Shown here: one piece after another, positions 51,989 to 59,337 of the stretch
Numbering within the stretch: position 1 is the stretch's first letter
Layout of the letters: every line of letters begins with the position of its first letter
Source: Verrucomicrobiota bacterium
GTDB lineage: Bacteria; Verrucomicrobiota; Verrucomicrobiia; Limisphaerales; JAEYXS01
Direction of reading: 5' to 3'
Length of the DNA stretch: 64,000 bases
Assembly: GCA_023431185.1 (NCBI GenBank)
Contig: JAEYXS010000055.1
Span: 12,764 to 76,763, forward strand
Notes under the pieces: generated by a model
The model's database searches: none
What the model was told of the DNA's origin: nothing
What the model saw: the letters and a program-made list of their open reading frames with translations, nothing else
Position numbers and translations under genes: made by a program

Positions 51989-52222
51989 ATGCAACGAAAT
52001 GAACCAGAAATTCAGCGGCTGGCACCGGCTGAAACTTTCCAGGCGAATCTCGGCATCAGTCGCACAACCTTGTGGCGGTGGCGTAAATACGGGTGGATTG
52101 TGACCGTCCAAATTGCTGGCCGACACTACATCTCTGACTGCGAACTCGCGCGCTTCCACCGAAGGGCTGCAAGCGGCGAATTTTCAACCTCGCACCTCAA
52201 AACCGAAAGCAAACAAGTATGA
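51989..52222 (+). CDS. AlpA/excisionase-like helix-turn-helix protein, second copy
   Basis: The 77-residue protein carries LAPAETFQANLGISRTTLWRWRKYGWIVTVQIAGRHYISDCELARFHRRAASGEF, the same fold and order as the protein at 43585 in the 7.1-kb element. Its stop overlaps the next gene start (ATGA). It is probably a directionality factor or regulator for the island with the second integrase. Confidence 0.78.
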   Translation: MQRNEPEIQRLAPAETFQANLGISRTTLWRWRKYGWIVTVQIAGRHYISDCELARFHRRAASGEFSTSHLKTESKQV

Positions 52223-52551
52223 AAGAAAGCAACGAAAATCGGGTCAAACTTGCCATTGCACATCAACCGACCGCCTCGAACCGCGCTCTGGCACGAGAAC
52301 TCGGCGTGTCGGAAGCTACCGTGCGCCGATACCGGCGAAGGACTGGTGCCTGCGAGCAACCCGAGCCGCGAACCGGCCTCGACGGCAAGAAATATGGTTT
52401 AAAACGACGCCAGGTCAAACTTCATGACAAACTGCTGGCGCTGAACATCACGGCTTGCGCTGAGATCCTCAGCCAATCCCCCAATGAAAAACTGCGACTC
52501 GTGAACACCTTCCAACTGTTAATTAATATCTGCAAATCAACCCGAGAGTAA
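52219..52551 (+). CDS. Small helix-turn-helix protein
   Basis: The 110-residue protein has an N-terminal HTH (TASNRALARELGVSEATVRRYRRRTGA, about 18-43), a basic GLDGKKYGLKRRQVKL stretch and a helical C-terminus. The HTH resembles those in replication and partition regulators of mobile elements. It is translated with the AlpA-like gene (4-bp overlap) and is 1 bp from the next gene. DNA binding is likely; target unknown. Confidence 0.7.
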   Translation: MKESNENRVKLAIAHQPTASNRALARELGVSEATVRRYRRRTGACEQPEPRTGLDGKKYGLKRRQVKLHDKLLALNITACAEILSQSPNEKLRLVNTFQLLINICKSTRE

Positions 52552-52552
52552 A

Positions 52553-52768
52553 ATGAAAAAAACGAACCGCATCAACGTCCCGCAACTGATCAATGAGTTG
52601 TCTGCCGAGAACGCGGAAGCCGCTGCGGCGCTCGTACTGAGCCTTGTGGCAGGCCTCGTTCGAAAACACCCGGAGGTTGCAAAGCCAATGCTGACGCAAC
52701 TGATTGGGCAACTGACTATGCTGCAACATTCGCCAGAGAAAACAGACTTGGGGGCCAAGTATGATTAG
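52553..52768 (+). CDS. Small helical hypothetical protein
   Basis: The 71-residue protein is almost wholly helical (VPQLINELSAENAEAAAALVLSLVAGLVRKHPEVAKPMLTQLIGQLTML). It overlaps the next gene by 8 bp and follows the HTH gene immediately, so it is part of a four-gene unit. It has no known domain. Confidence 0.55.
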   Translation: MKKTNRINVPQLINELSAENAEAAAALVLSLVAGLVRKHPEVAKPMLTQLIGQLTMLQHSPEKTDLGAKYD

Positions 52769-53564
52769 CCGCCATCAACATCTTGAGGCCAGATTTGTTC
52801 AAGACAAGCACGGCATCTGGCGGCGTCGTTTCCAGAAGCGCGAACTGGCTGACACCATCGATAGTTTCTTTGCTCGTACTCGGTTTGCGCAACAACGAAG
52901 TTTGTATGGCACAGCCTGCCTTATATGGCAAGGTGCCCGTGACAAACGGGGTTACGGTGTCCTAAGTGTCGCCGGAAAGCGACTCCTGGCGCATCGGGTC
53001 GCCTTCGTGATGGCGTATGGAAAAATCCCCAAGCCATTGGTCCGTCACTTATGTGATAACACCTCTTGCGTAAACCCTTTACATTTGGCTGCCGGGACAG
53101 CGCTTGACAATCACAACGACGCAAAAAAAGCTAATCGCACGGCAAAGGGTGAAAGCAGCGGCCGGTATAAACATCCAGAGGCTTACCCGGTTGGAGATGC
53201 GTGTCCGAACAGCAAGTTGACCTCGATAGCAGTCATGGAAATCCATCGGCTCTACCGGACCCGCTTGAAAGACACCGTGGAACTTAGCATTGATTACGGC
53301 GTTTCCGTCACCACCATCAACTCGGCCCTGCACGGCCGGAGTTGGAACATTGAGTTTGAGGCTGCCAGGCAAATTTATCCCAGTATGGAGATGCACCACC
53401 GCAAAAATCTCGGCAAAAAGCGCTGGAAATTTGACGCGGCTAAGGCTGCGCAGATACGCGCCAAAAAAGAAGCTGGGATGTCCGTGAACTCAATAGCCAA
53501 CGAATTTGTACTGAGTGTCTCCTCGATTTATAAGGCTCTCCGCATGTATCCCAAAGACAAATGA
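52761..53564 (+). CDS. HNH homing-type endonuclease with HTH repeats
   Basis: The 267-residue protein has an HNH_3-type core (ACLIWQGARDKRGYGVLSVAGKRLLAHRVAFVMAYG...VRHLCDNTSCVNPLHLAAGTALDNHND, about 51-114) and then two helix-turn-helix units (SKLTSIAVMEIHRLYRT... and AAQIRAKKEAGMSVNSIANEFVLSVSSIYKAL). Such proteins are phage or intron-type homing endonucleases. It ends the four-gene run. A palindromic repeat starts 5 bp after its stop. Confidence 0.85.
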   Translation: MISRHQHLEARFVQDKHGIWRRRFQKRELADTIDSFFARTRFAQQRSLYGTACLIWQGARDKRGYGVLSVAGKRLLAHRVAFVMAYGKIPKPLVRHLCDNTSCVNPLHLAAGTALDNHNDAKKANRTAKGESSGRYKHPEAYPVGDACPNSKLTSIAVMEIHRLYRTRLKDTVELSIDYGVSVTTINSALHGRSWNIEFEAARQIYPSMEMHHRKNLGKKRWKFDAAKAAQIRAKKEAGMSVNSIANEFVLSVSSIYKALRMYPKDK

Positions 53565-53568
53565 TCGA

Positions 53569-53588
53569 GGTGCGTCACGACGCACCTT
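53569..53588. repeat. Palindromic repeat AGGTGCGTCACGACGCACCT
   Basis: A near-perfect 20-bp palindrome, one of four similar copies (54970, 55026, 55086). It marks the border between the HNH gene and the phage remnant. Confidence 0.8.
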
Positions 53589-53625
53589 ACCAAATCGGTC
53601 CGGGTTCAGGAAAAACTGACTTGGT

Positions 53626-54498
53626 TCACACCGGCTGGAGCAATCCAGCCGGTCTTTCGTTTTCGAGTTCCCCAAACCTCCCGAGGAAATTAGGTTCGGT
53701 GTAGATCCACACCTGACCATCAGGAACGATGTTCCTCTTGATGGTGAAGATGTGGGGGATACCGAAGACCTTCGACTCGGTAAGCGCCGGCAAACCCTGT
53801 TGGAACAGGGCCTGGGACATGTCGCCACCGACCTCGGTGCGATCGAAGTCCAGGAACGCCAGTGCGGTGATACGGTTCATCAGCACGACGCCGTTGTTCA
53901 GGTTCTGCTTCTGCAGCGGTTCCAGAATACGACGGTAGGTCGTGCGGGTGATCACGTTGTTCACGACGAAGTTCTGCTGCACGCCAGACAGACCGACGCC
54001 GTTGGACGGACCCACCACTTCCTCGCACAAGCCGACGAAGTTTGCGTCTTCTTCGGTCTCGATGCTGTTGAGGGAGTTGTTGGTCGTCACCTGACGCAGG
54101 TCATGCTTGTAGGTGCGCAGCTCGTTGATGTTCTTCGTCCAGTTCGGGGTGGTGATCGGGTAGAACACCAGTTCGTATTTGTCGCCAAAGTAGAACTGGG
54201 TGTCCGCCGCACCGCCGAACGTGATGGTCGCCGCGCCCTTCGACTTGGCTTCCATGTCGCAGATCATCAACGGCAGGTCGTGTTCGAGCACGCGAGTGAG
54301 CATGTCGTCCGTGATCGTCTCGGGCGGCAGGATGCGACGGCAGAAGCCGTTTTCCCGCAACTCGCGACGGATCATGTCCGTGCCTTTGCTTGAGGCGTAC
54401 TTGTTGAGGCCATCGCCGCCCTTGTCCAGCTCGGCCAGAATCGTCGAATTGATCTCGGAGATATCTTCTACCTCCGGAGCAGTATTCACAGGAGTCAT
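53626..54498 (-). CDS. Phage major capsid-like protein
   Basis: The 290-residue protein looks like a phage head protein: an acidic N-terminus, DKYELVFYPITTPNWTKNINELRTYKHDLRQVTTNNSLNSIETEEDANFVGLCEEVVG, RTTYRRILEPLQKQNLNNGVVLMNRITALAFLDFDRTEVGGDMSQALFQQG and KVFGIPHIFTIKRNIVPDGQVWIYTEPNFLGRFGEL. I assign capsid by overall pattern and by the upstream decoration-like gene, not by a diagnostic motif. The last residues (ENERPAGLLQPV) are encoded by a CCGGCTGGA hairpin, so the native C-terminus may have been replaced. No portal, terminase or tail genes are nearby. Confidence 0.6.
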   Translation of the reverse strand: MTPVNTAPEVEDISEINSTILAELDKGGDGLNKYASSKGTDMIRRELRENGFCRRILPPETITDDMLTRVLEHDLPLMICDMEAKSKGAATITFGGAADTQFYFGDKYELVFYPITTPNWTKNINELRTYKHDLRQVTTNNSLNSIETEEDANFVGLCEEVVGPSNGVGLSGVQQNFVVNNVITRTTYRRILEPLQKQNLNNGVVLMNRITALAFLDFDRTEVGGDMSQALFQQGLPALTESKVFGIPHIFTIKRNIVPDGQVWIYTEPNFLGRFGELENERPAGLLQPV

Positions 54499-54527
54499 AA
54501 TTTGATAGTTCCTTCCTGGTAGCTGGA

Positions 54528-54959
54528 TTAGGCGGTGCGGTTAGGCTGCCATCCGGTGATGAGGGTCAGGACATTGATCTTACCGTCGCCGTCCTTCGCC
54601 ACGCCACTTTCATAGCTTGCCACGTCCACCACGCCACGGGTGACTTTGCCGATGATATCCACATCTTCGTTGTAGCCCGACACCACATCCAACTTGCCGG
54701 CGTCGCCAGCGGTCATGGCCTTGAGACCATTACCATTGTTGTAGGTCGATTCTTCGTCGAAGTGTGCCGTTTCGACTTCGTAAATCCCGGCGCATGAGAG
54801 CCCGAGGAGTTTGCCGGAGCCGCGAACATCCGTGTCCAAGGTCTGGTCATTCATCGAGAGGAAGGGTTCTTTCCCTTTCGGGCAGCCCTTCACCCACTCG
54901 CCATTGCTGTCGAGTGAGATGACCATACCGGACAGGATACCTTCCGCAGCTTTCGGCTT
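54528..54959 (-). pseudogene. Phage head-decoration-like protein, 5' end replaced by repeats
   Basis: About 143 codons of coherent sequence (KPKAAEGILSGMVISLDSNGEWVKGC...VDIIGKVTRGVVDVASYESGVAKDGDGKINVLTLITGW) look like a capsid-decoration protein. The frame continues upstream to 55109, but those 50 residues are translations of three palindromic repeats, so the true start appears lost. It precedes the capsid gene by 29 bp in the usual phage order. It is unlikely to be functional unless the fused start is used. Confidence 0.5.
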
Positions 54960-54969
54960 AGCACCGGGA

Positions 54970-55106
54970 CAGGTGCGACCAGACGCACCTGTTGGTGGGA
55001 CGTCAGCCCGGAATGAGGTGGTCCGCAGGTGCGTCACGACGCAGCTGCCGAGATGAAAGACAGGTGTGGCCCTTCGGAGGGGCGGCAGGTGCGTCAGGAC
55101 GCACCT
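54970..55106. repeat. Cluster of three AGGTGCG(T/A)C palindromes
   Basis: Palindromes lie at 54970-54991, 55026-55047 and 55086-55106, separated by 30-40 bp spacers. The last abuts the stop codon of the XRE gene. With the copy at 53569 they bracket the phage remnant. Confidence 0.8.
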
Positions 55107-55315
55107 CAAGCGTCGGGGAACAGGTCGCTGATCCGACAGTTGAGCTTGGTGAGCAAAGTTTCGAGGGTTTCCAGCGTAACATTCTGTTCACCGAGTTCGA
55201 GGCGGTGAAGGGTGGAACTGGAGAGGCCGAGTTTTTTGGCGAACTGGGCATACGTCAGGTCGCCACGCCGACGGCGCAGATAGGCACCGAGCTGAAGTCT
55301 GAGTTTGCCATGCAC
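55106..55315 (-). CDS. XRE-family transcriptional regulator
   Basis: The 69-residue protein is essentially one Cro/CI-type HTH: LRLQLGAYLRRRRGDLTYAQFAKKLGLSSSTLHRLELGEQNVTLETLETLLTKLNCRISDLFPDA. It could be a phage-type repressor or part of a small regulatory system. Its stop codon is the first base of a palindromic repeat. No partner toxin is evident next to it. Confidence 0.8.
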   Translation of the reverse strand: MHGKLRLQLGAYLRRRRGDLTYAQFAKKLGLSSSTLHRLELGEQNVTLETLETLLTKLNCRISDLFPDA

Positions 55316-55479
55316 GGGGAAACCATGCGGCGGATTCTATCCCACATGTGGGATATTTAGGCTTGCTTCCCTGTCTGCCTACCTGCCAACATGGAACGAT
55401 ATTACAGGACTTCAGGCAGGCATTGTCCGCTCTGGTGCGGCCTTCAAGACGGACAGGATATGCCGGAAGAAAGAATCCC

Positions 55480-55893
55480 ATGAAAAAACAATACTTCATC
55501 TACGCGATTGTGGCTGGAGCTCTGCTTGTGACGCTCTATAGCTTTAAGCCTGTCACGCCTCCTAAAGAAGTGCCTTACGTGCCCAACTGGACCCCGCCGC
55601 CGCCGCCGCCGCCCAAACCTGACATGAGAAAAATCGGGTATAATCTCGGTAAAGACCACGGTTCGATAAACTTCATTGGCGAACTTTACGGCCCGACCCG
55701 GCTTTCCCCCTCGGAATTAAGATACTACGCCGAATTGATTCTGGAAAATGCAAAACCAAACCTTTACAGGGACAATCCCGCCCTCAAGAGCAATTACTCC
55801 TACCTCTGGGACAAGGAAAAGAGTGAACTTATAAGTAGTTACTGCCGGGGTTACGCGGATGGCTTTCATGACCGCTACGGCCGGGCGTTCTAA
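55480..55893 (+). CDS. Membrane-anchored hypothetical protein with poly-Pro linker
   Basis: From the ATG at 55480 (GGAAGAAAG upstream) the product has 137 residues: a membrane helix or signal (about 6-24), a PPPPPPPKP linker (about 43-50) and a soluble domain GYNLGKDHGSINFIGELYGPTRLSPSELRYYAELILENAKPNLYRDN...YCRGYADGFHDRYG. It is not recognised. It is the first of three small genes for membrane-associated proteins (to 57250). Confidence 0.6.
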   Translation: MKKQYFIYAIVAGALLVTLYSFKPVTPPKEVPYVPNWTPPPPPPPKPDMRKIGYNLGKDHGSINFIGELYGPTRLSPSELRYYAELILENAKPNLYRDNPALKSNYSYLWDKEKSELISSYCRGYADGFHDRYGRAF

Positions 55894-56005
55894 GGCAATA
55901 TCCGGTTTGTGAGTTCGCAAGCCTTACGCACAAAACTTAGTGACAAAAATCAGCCGCCGACCTGGTAAATTCCATGACTGACAAATCGGGAAAAGGCCAA
56001 AAAAT

Positions 56006-56380
56006 ATGACAACAAAAGAAAAGTTACTCGGAACGAGCTTGGTGATTATCACCTTGGCATCCGTGACGTACGCCATCCATACCTCCAGGAAGGTTTCCCG
56101 CCCGGCTTCCTTGAACATACCGGTCACGGTGCACATAACTCAACCCAAGCAGGGGGGATATGGTCTCGGCGAGACCCCCGGTTTTGACACAATTACGCCC
56201 GGGCAGGCCAGCCAGTTGCGCCAAGCTGGAAGCACATATGGGGTGTCCGACAAGGAGTTGGAACAGCTCAGAGTGCAAGCCATACATCAAGGAATGTATC
56301 CGGAGGATATGCCGGGCGGGAGAAACTACCGGGATCAAAAGCGGGAACAGAGCCGCAAAGCCTCAGGTTATTACGACTAG
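56006..56380 (+). CDS. Membrane-anchored hypothetical protein
   Basis: The 124-residue protein has one N-terminal helix (about 6-24), then a soluble, Gly/Gln-rich region with PKQGGYGLGETPGFDTITPGQASQLRQAGSTYGVSDKELEQLRVQAIHQGMYPEDMPGG. It is not recognised. It lies between two other single-helix proteins and could be part of an envelope-associated complex; that is only positional inference. Confidence 0.6.
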   Translation: MTTKEKLLGTSLVIITLASVTYAIHTSRKVSRPASLNIPVTVHITQPKQGGYGLGETPGFDTITPGQASQLRQAGSTYGVSDKELEQLRVQAIHQGMYPEDMPGGRNYRDQKREQSRKASGYYD

Positions 56381-56545
56381 CCATCGGGCCAGCCTGCTCA
56401 CCGCGATTCAGCAATTGCTCCGGCAACGAAACCGGGTTTCGTGCTATAAGCTTATGACGAAGCCACCTTTATGTGGCTGTCCGGCAGGTGCAAGTCACCG
56501 CCGCAAACTTCAACCTTCACCCCGAAGGAGCAATTCCGTTTCATT

Positions 56546-57250
56546 ATGATCGCATCAATCCCTGGCCTGCTGGCCATCGCGGAATGGATCTGGGCCTTGG
56601 CCGTGGGCATACTGGCCACCCTCATCTGGCTGGGACGTTCCGGCCGGCAACCCCCGCCCGGCCCCGTCCCGGCCCCGCCGCCACCCAATCTCACCGTGGC
56701 CTTCCAGTCCGCCATCCCGACCCTGACCCAGGAACTCAACCTAGAAGTGGCCACCGCCAAATATGTCGAGAAACTGGTGCTGGAGGACGCCGGCTTCTGG
56801 GGCACCAACCGCGTGGAAATCGAGGTCCCCGTCACCTACCGTTACCACATCTGCCTGCGGGACCCGTGGCAGCTCGACGACCACGGCCACACCCTGATCG
56901 TGGCTTCCCCGCGACTGCGCGCGGCCCAGCCCCCGGCCCTCCACACGGACCAGCTCAACATCAAGATGGAACGGGGCGGGTTCCGGTTTTCGCCCACCGA
57001 ACTCCGGGAGCAGGCATTGCAACAGCTGACCCCCATGTTGAATGGTCTCGCCGAGGACGAGCGACGCGTGGCCCTGATCCGGGAGACCGCCCGGGCCGCC
57101 GCCAAAACCTTCGTGCGCCAATGGCTGATGCGCGAGGGCGAGTGGGCCCGGCGTTTCCACTCCATCGAACTTGAGTTCGGCACCGTACCGGTCGCCCCGC
57201 CCGGTCAGCCCACCCTGCCGCAGAGTTTCGGCAACCAAAACCAAAGCTAG
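56546..57250 (+). CDS. Membrane-anchored hypothetical protein
   Basis: From the ATG at 56546 the product has 234 residues: a membrane helix (about 3-29), a Pro-rich linker (PPPGPVPAPPPP) and a globular domain (about 45-220) with LTQELNLEVATAKYVEKLVLEDAGFWGTNRVEIEVPVTYRYHICLRDPWQL and RRVALIRETARAAAKTFVRQWLMREGEWARRFHSIELEFG. AAGGAG lies 15 bases upstream, farther than usual. The family is unknown. A strong terminator follows. Confidence 0.6.
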   Translation: MIASIPGLLAIAEWIWALAVGILATLIWLGRSGRQPPPGPVPAPPPPNLTVAFQSAIPTLTQELNLEVATAKYVEKLVLEDAGFWGTNRVEIEVPVTYRYHICLRDPWQLDDHGHTLIVASPRLRAAQPPALHTDQLNIKMERGGFRFSPTELREQALQQLTPMLNGLAEDERRVALIRETARAAAKTFVRQWLMREGEWARRFHSIELEFGTVPVAPPGQPTLPQSFGNQNQS

Positions 57251-57270
57251 CTTTCCCTGACTCCCCGTCT

Positions 57271-57310
57271 GGCCCGGTTCATCTCTGGATGAGCCGGGCC
57301 TTTTCGTTTT
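57271..57310 (+). terminator. Rho-independent terminator
   Basis: GGCCCGG-TTCAT pairs with ATGA-GCCGGGCC (57271-57300), followed by TTTTCGTTTT. It ends the small membrane-protein group. Confidence 0.85.
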
Positions 57311-57340
57311 CACCCCCAACCCAGAAAGGAAAAGATCCCT

Positions 57341-57817
57341 ATGGCTATCATCCTGGAAGCCAACTACTCGAAGAAGATCGGCCTCGCCGGTTACAGTTCC
57401 CATCAGTTCAGCGTCACTTTGAAGCAGGAGATCACCGACGCCTCCAAGGTGCAGGCCGAGAGCGACCGGCTCTACGCCCTGCTCCAAGAGTCCGTGGACC
57501 GCTCCATCCAACAGGTCGGTTTCCTGCCCGATGCGGTCAATGGCAGCGCCAAATCGAACGGTAATGGACACGTTCAGGCCACCCCCTCCGCGCCCCGCCA
57601 TCGTCCCCCGGTGCATGACTGGAAATGCACCATCGCCCAGAAAGAACTCATCCTCAAAATCGTGGACGAGCATCAGCTCGACCCGAGCGAACTCGAAGTC
57701 CTGGCCCAGAAGCGTTTCCGCAAGGGCGTCAAGGAACTCAACAAGCTGGAAGCCTCCGGCTTGATCACCGAACTGCTCGAACAGTATCCGGGCAAGAACC
57801 AGCCGAGGTCCCGATGA
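57341..57817 (+). CDS. Conserved hypothetical protein, first gene of nuclease cassette
   Basis: The 158-residue protein has an N-terminal domain (ANYSKKIGLAGYSSHQFSVTLKQEITDASKVQAESDRLYALLQESVDRSIQQVGFLP), an Asn/Gly/Pro linker, and a helical C-terminal domain WKCTIAQKELILKIVDEHQLDPSELEVLAQKRFRKGVKELNKLEASGLITELLEQY. I recall similar proteins from Verrucomicrobial and planctomycete mobile DNA. The C-terminal part looks like a small DNA- or protein-binding helical module. Its stop overlaps the start of the nuclease gene (ATGA). Confidence 0.65.
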   Translation: MAIILEANYSKKIGLAGYSSHQFSVTLKQEITDASKVQAESDRLYALLQESVDRSIQQVGFLPDAVNGSAKSNGNGHVQATPSAPRHRPPVHDWKCTIAQKELILKIVDEHQLDPSELEVLAQKRFRKGVKELNKLEASGLITELLEQYPGKNQPRSR

Positions 57818-58629
57818 TTGCCCCGCTTGAAAAACCCCTCCCGCCGGTCGATCCCATCCCGGAACTGGTCGCCACCGTCTCCGCCAGCCGTCTGGGCTGC
57901 TGGCTGACGTGCCGCCTGAAGTATTACTTCCGCTACGTCCTGAAACTCAAACCGACCACCACGGCCGCCCAATACGTCGGTTCCCGGGTCCATGGCGTGC
58001 TCCAGCACTGGAATCTGGCCCGGTGGCGGCAGCAACCCCATGACGTGGACACCCTGAAAACGGTGTATGAACGGGAATGGCAGGTGAAGCAGAAGCAGGA
58101 GCCCGTGCGGTGGGAGCCCGACGAGGAACCGGTGGAGAAAGCCACCGGCTGGTCCTTGCTGGACCTCTACCTCAAGGAAACACCCATCCCCGCCAGCGAA
58201 CTGCCGGTGGGAGTGGAACTGAAACTGGAGGCGGACCTGTCCCGATTCGGCTTGCCCCGGCTCATCGGCATCCTCGATCTGGTCCGGCAAGGCGGCCGGA
58301 TCGTGGACTACAAGACGGCCGGGCAGACCCCGAACACGGAGAAGTCCGCGCACCTGCATGAGCTCCAACTCACCAGCTACTCGGTCCTGTACCGGGAGAA
58401 CACGGAAAGCCGGGAATCCGCCCTCGAACTGCACACCTTGGTGAAGACCAAGCAGCCCAAGCTCATCGTGCAGGAACTGCCCCCGGCGACCGAGCACATG
58501 AAGACCCGGTTGTTCCGGATCATGGACTCGTATCAGCACGGGGTGGCACGGGAAGACTTCGTACCTTCCCCCAGTCCGATGTCGTGTGGCGGCTGCGACT
58601 ACTTCAAGGCCTGCCGGAAATGGAGCTGA
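57814..58629 (+). CDS. PD-(D/E)XK nuclease family protein (Cas4/RecB-like)
   Basis: The 271-residue protein shows a RecB-type nuclease: SRLGCWLTCRLKYYFRYV near 30, GSRVHGVLQHW (the conserved His), GILDLV and the IVDYKTA lysine motif near 150-165, LQLTSYSVLYRE (QxxxY), and a C-terminal SCGGCDYFKAC cluster. With the upstream cysteines this would hold a [4Fe-4S] cluster, as in Cas4 and AddB. It probably processes DNA ends. It is translated with the genes on both sides. Confidence 0.85.
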   Translation: MIAPLEKPLPPVDPIPELVATVSASRLGCWLTCRLKYYFRYVLKLKPTTTAAQYVGSRVHGVLQHWNLARWRQQPHDVDTLKTVYEREWQVKQKQEPVRWEPDEEPVEKATGWSLLDLYLKETPIPASELPVGVELKLEADLSRFGLPRLIGILDLVRQGGRIVDYKTAGQTPNTEKSAHLHELQLTSYSVLYRENTESRESALELHTLVKTKQPKLIVQELPPATEHMKTRLFRIMDSYQHGVAREDFVPSPSPMSCGGCDYFKACRKWS

Positions 58630-58630
58630 T

Positions 58631-58975
58631 ATGGACGAACCATACCTGTCCGACCTGTTACAGGCTCTGAAGCCGGCGTTGACCAGCCAGAAGCGGGGCC
58701 GAGAGCTGCTGGACCGTTTCTGGCGGAACAAAGCGGCTGTCGTCTGGACGACCGCCCACGTGCACCGGGCGGCCAATGAAAACCGCACCGTGCTGACGGA
58801 AGCAGATGCCCAGCTCATCCTGCAAACCTTCATCCGCCAGCACAACCACCAGTATGGCCTGCGCTGGTCGGAGCTGGTGGAGCGCATCCAGGAGAGCGGC
58901 CGGGGCCGGGACATTCGTCCGGCGGAACTCCGGCAGTTGGTCAAACACGACCAACTCACCATTGATCCACCATGA
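58631..58975 (+). CDS. Hypothetical protein of the nuclease cassette
   Basis: The 114-residue protein is helical (DLLQALKPALTSQKRGRELLDRFWRNKAAVVWTTAHVHRAANENRTVLTEADAQLILQTFIRQHNHQYGLRWSELVERIQESG). It starts 1 bp after the nuclease stop and overlaps the SymE-like gene by 4 bp. It is not recognised. Confidence 0.6.
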   Translation: MDEPYLSDLLQALKPALTSQKRGRELLDRFWRNKAAVVWTTAHVHRAANENRTVLTEADAQLILQTFIRQHNHQYGLRWSELVERIQESGRGRDIRPAELRQLVKHDQLTIDPP

Positions 58976-59196
58976 AAACACCCGAGTCTGAGCGCACGCT
59001 CAAGATCGAGGCCAATGGCGACCCCTGGAAAGGACTCATCAAACCGAAGATCCGGCTGACGGGCCGCTGGCTGGAACGGGCGGGGTTTCAGCCGGGCCAG
59101 CGGGTGCAGGTGATCTGCGTGGCTCCCGGCGTGCTGGAGTTGCGCTCTTCCGAAGCCCCGCCTCCTGAAACCTGCCCCCCTGAGCTGATCCGGTGA
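58972..59196 (+). CDS. SymE-like small protein
   Basis: The 74-residue protein contains KIRLTGRWLERAGFQPGQRVQVICVAPGVLELR, the core of the SymE toxin domain (AbrB-like fold; LTGxWLxxxGFxxGxxVxV). In E. coli SymE is an SOS-induced protein with RNA- or DNA-binding activity. Here it is the last gene of a tightly coupled four-gene unit with a nuclease, so it may act with that nuclease instead of being a free toxin. Confidence 0.7.
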   Translation: MKTPESERTLKIEANGDPWKGLIKPKIRLTGRWLERAGFQPGQRVQVICVAPGVLELRSSEAPPPETCPPELIR

Positions 59197-59239
59197 TCCG
59201 GTTCCCGAACCGACCGCTGGGATCATCGCCTTATCGTCA

Positions 59240-59272
59240 CCCGGTTCCGTCCTGCACGTGAACCGGGCTTTT
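59240..59272 (+). terminator. Rho-independent terminator of the nuclease cassette
   Basis: CCCGGTTC (59240-59247) pairs with GAACCGGG (59260-59267), followed by CTTTTT. Confidence 0.75.
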
Positions 59273-59337
59273 TCACCCTAACTCTCGAACCAAACAAAAA
59301 CTCCTGGCCAGACCATCTGCATGGTGGTCCGGCCTAT

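Noticed and set aside
52958..52970. TCCTAAGTGTCG in the HNH gene as a possible right att site of the second island
   Set aside because: Only eight bases match the core and no tRNA-like sequence adjoins; a chance match is likely.
53490..53828. 112-codon minus-strand frame overlapping the capsid-like gene
   Set aside because: It is a shadow frame of the capsid gene running into a palindromic repeat.
54992..55360. 122-codon plus-strand frame
   Set aside because: It is the complement of the palindromic repeats and the XRE gene.
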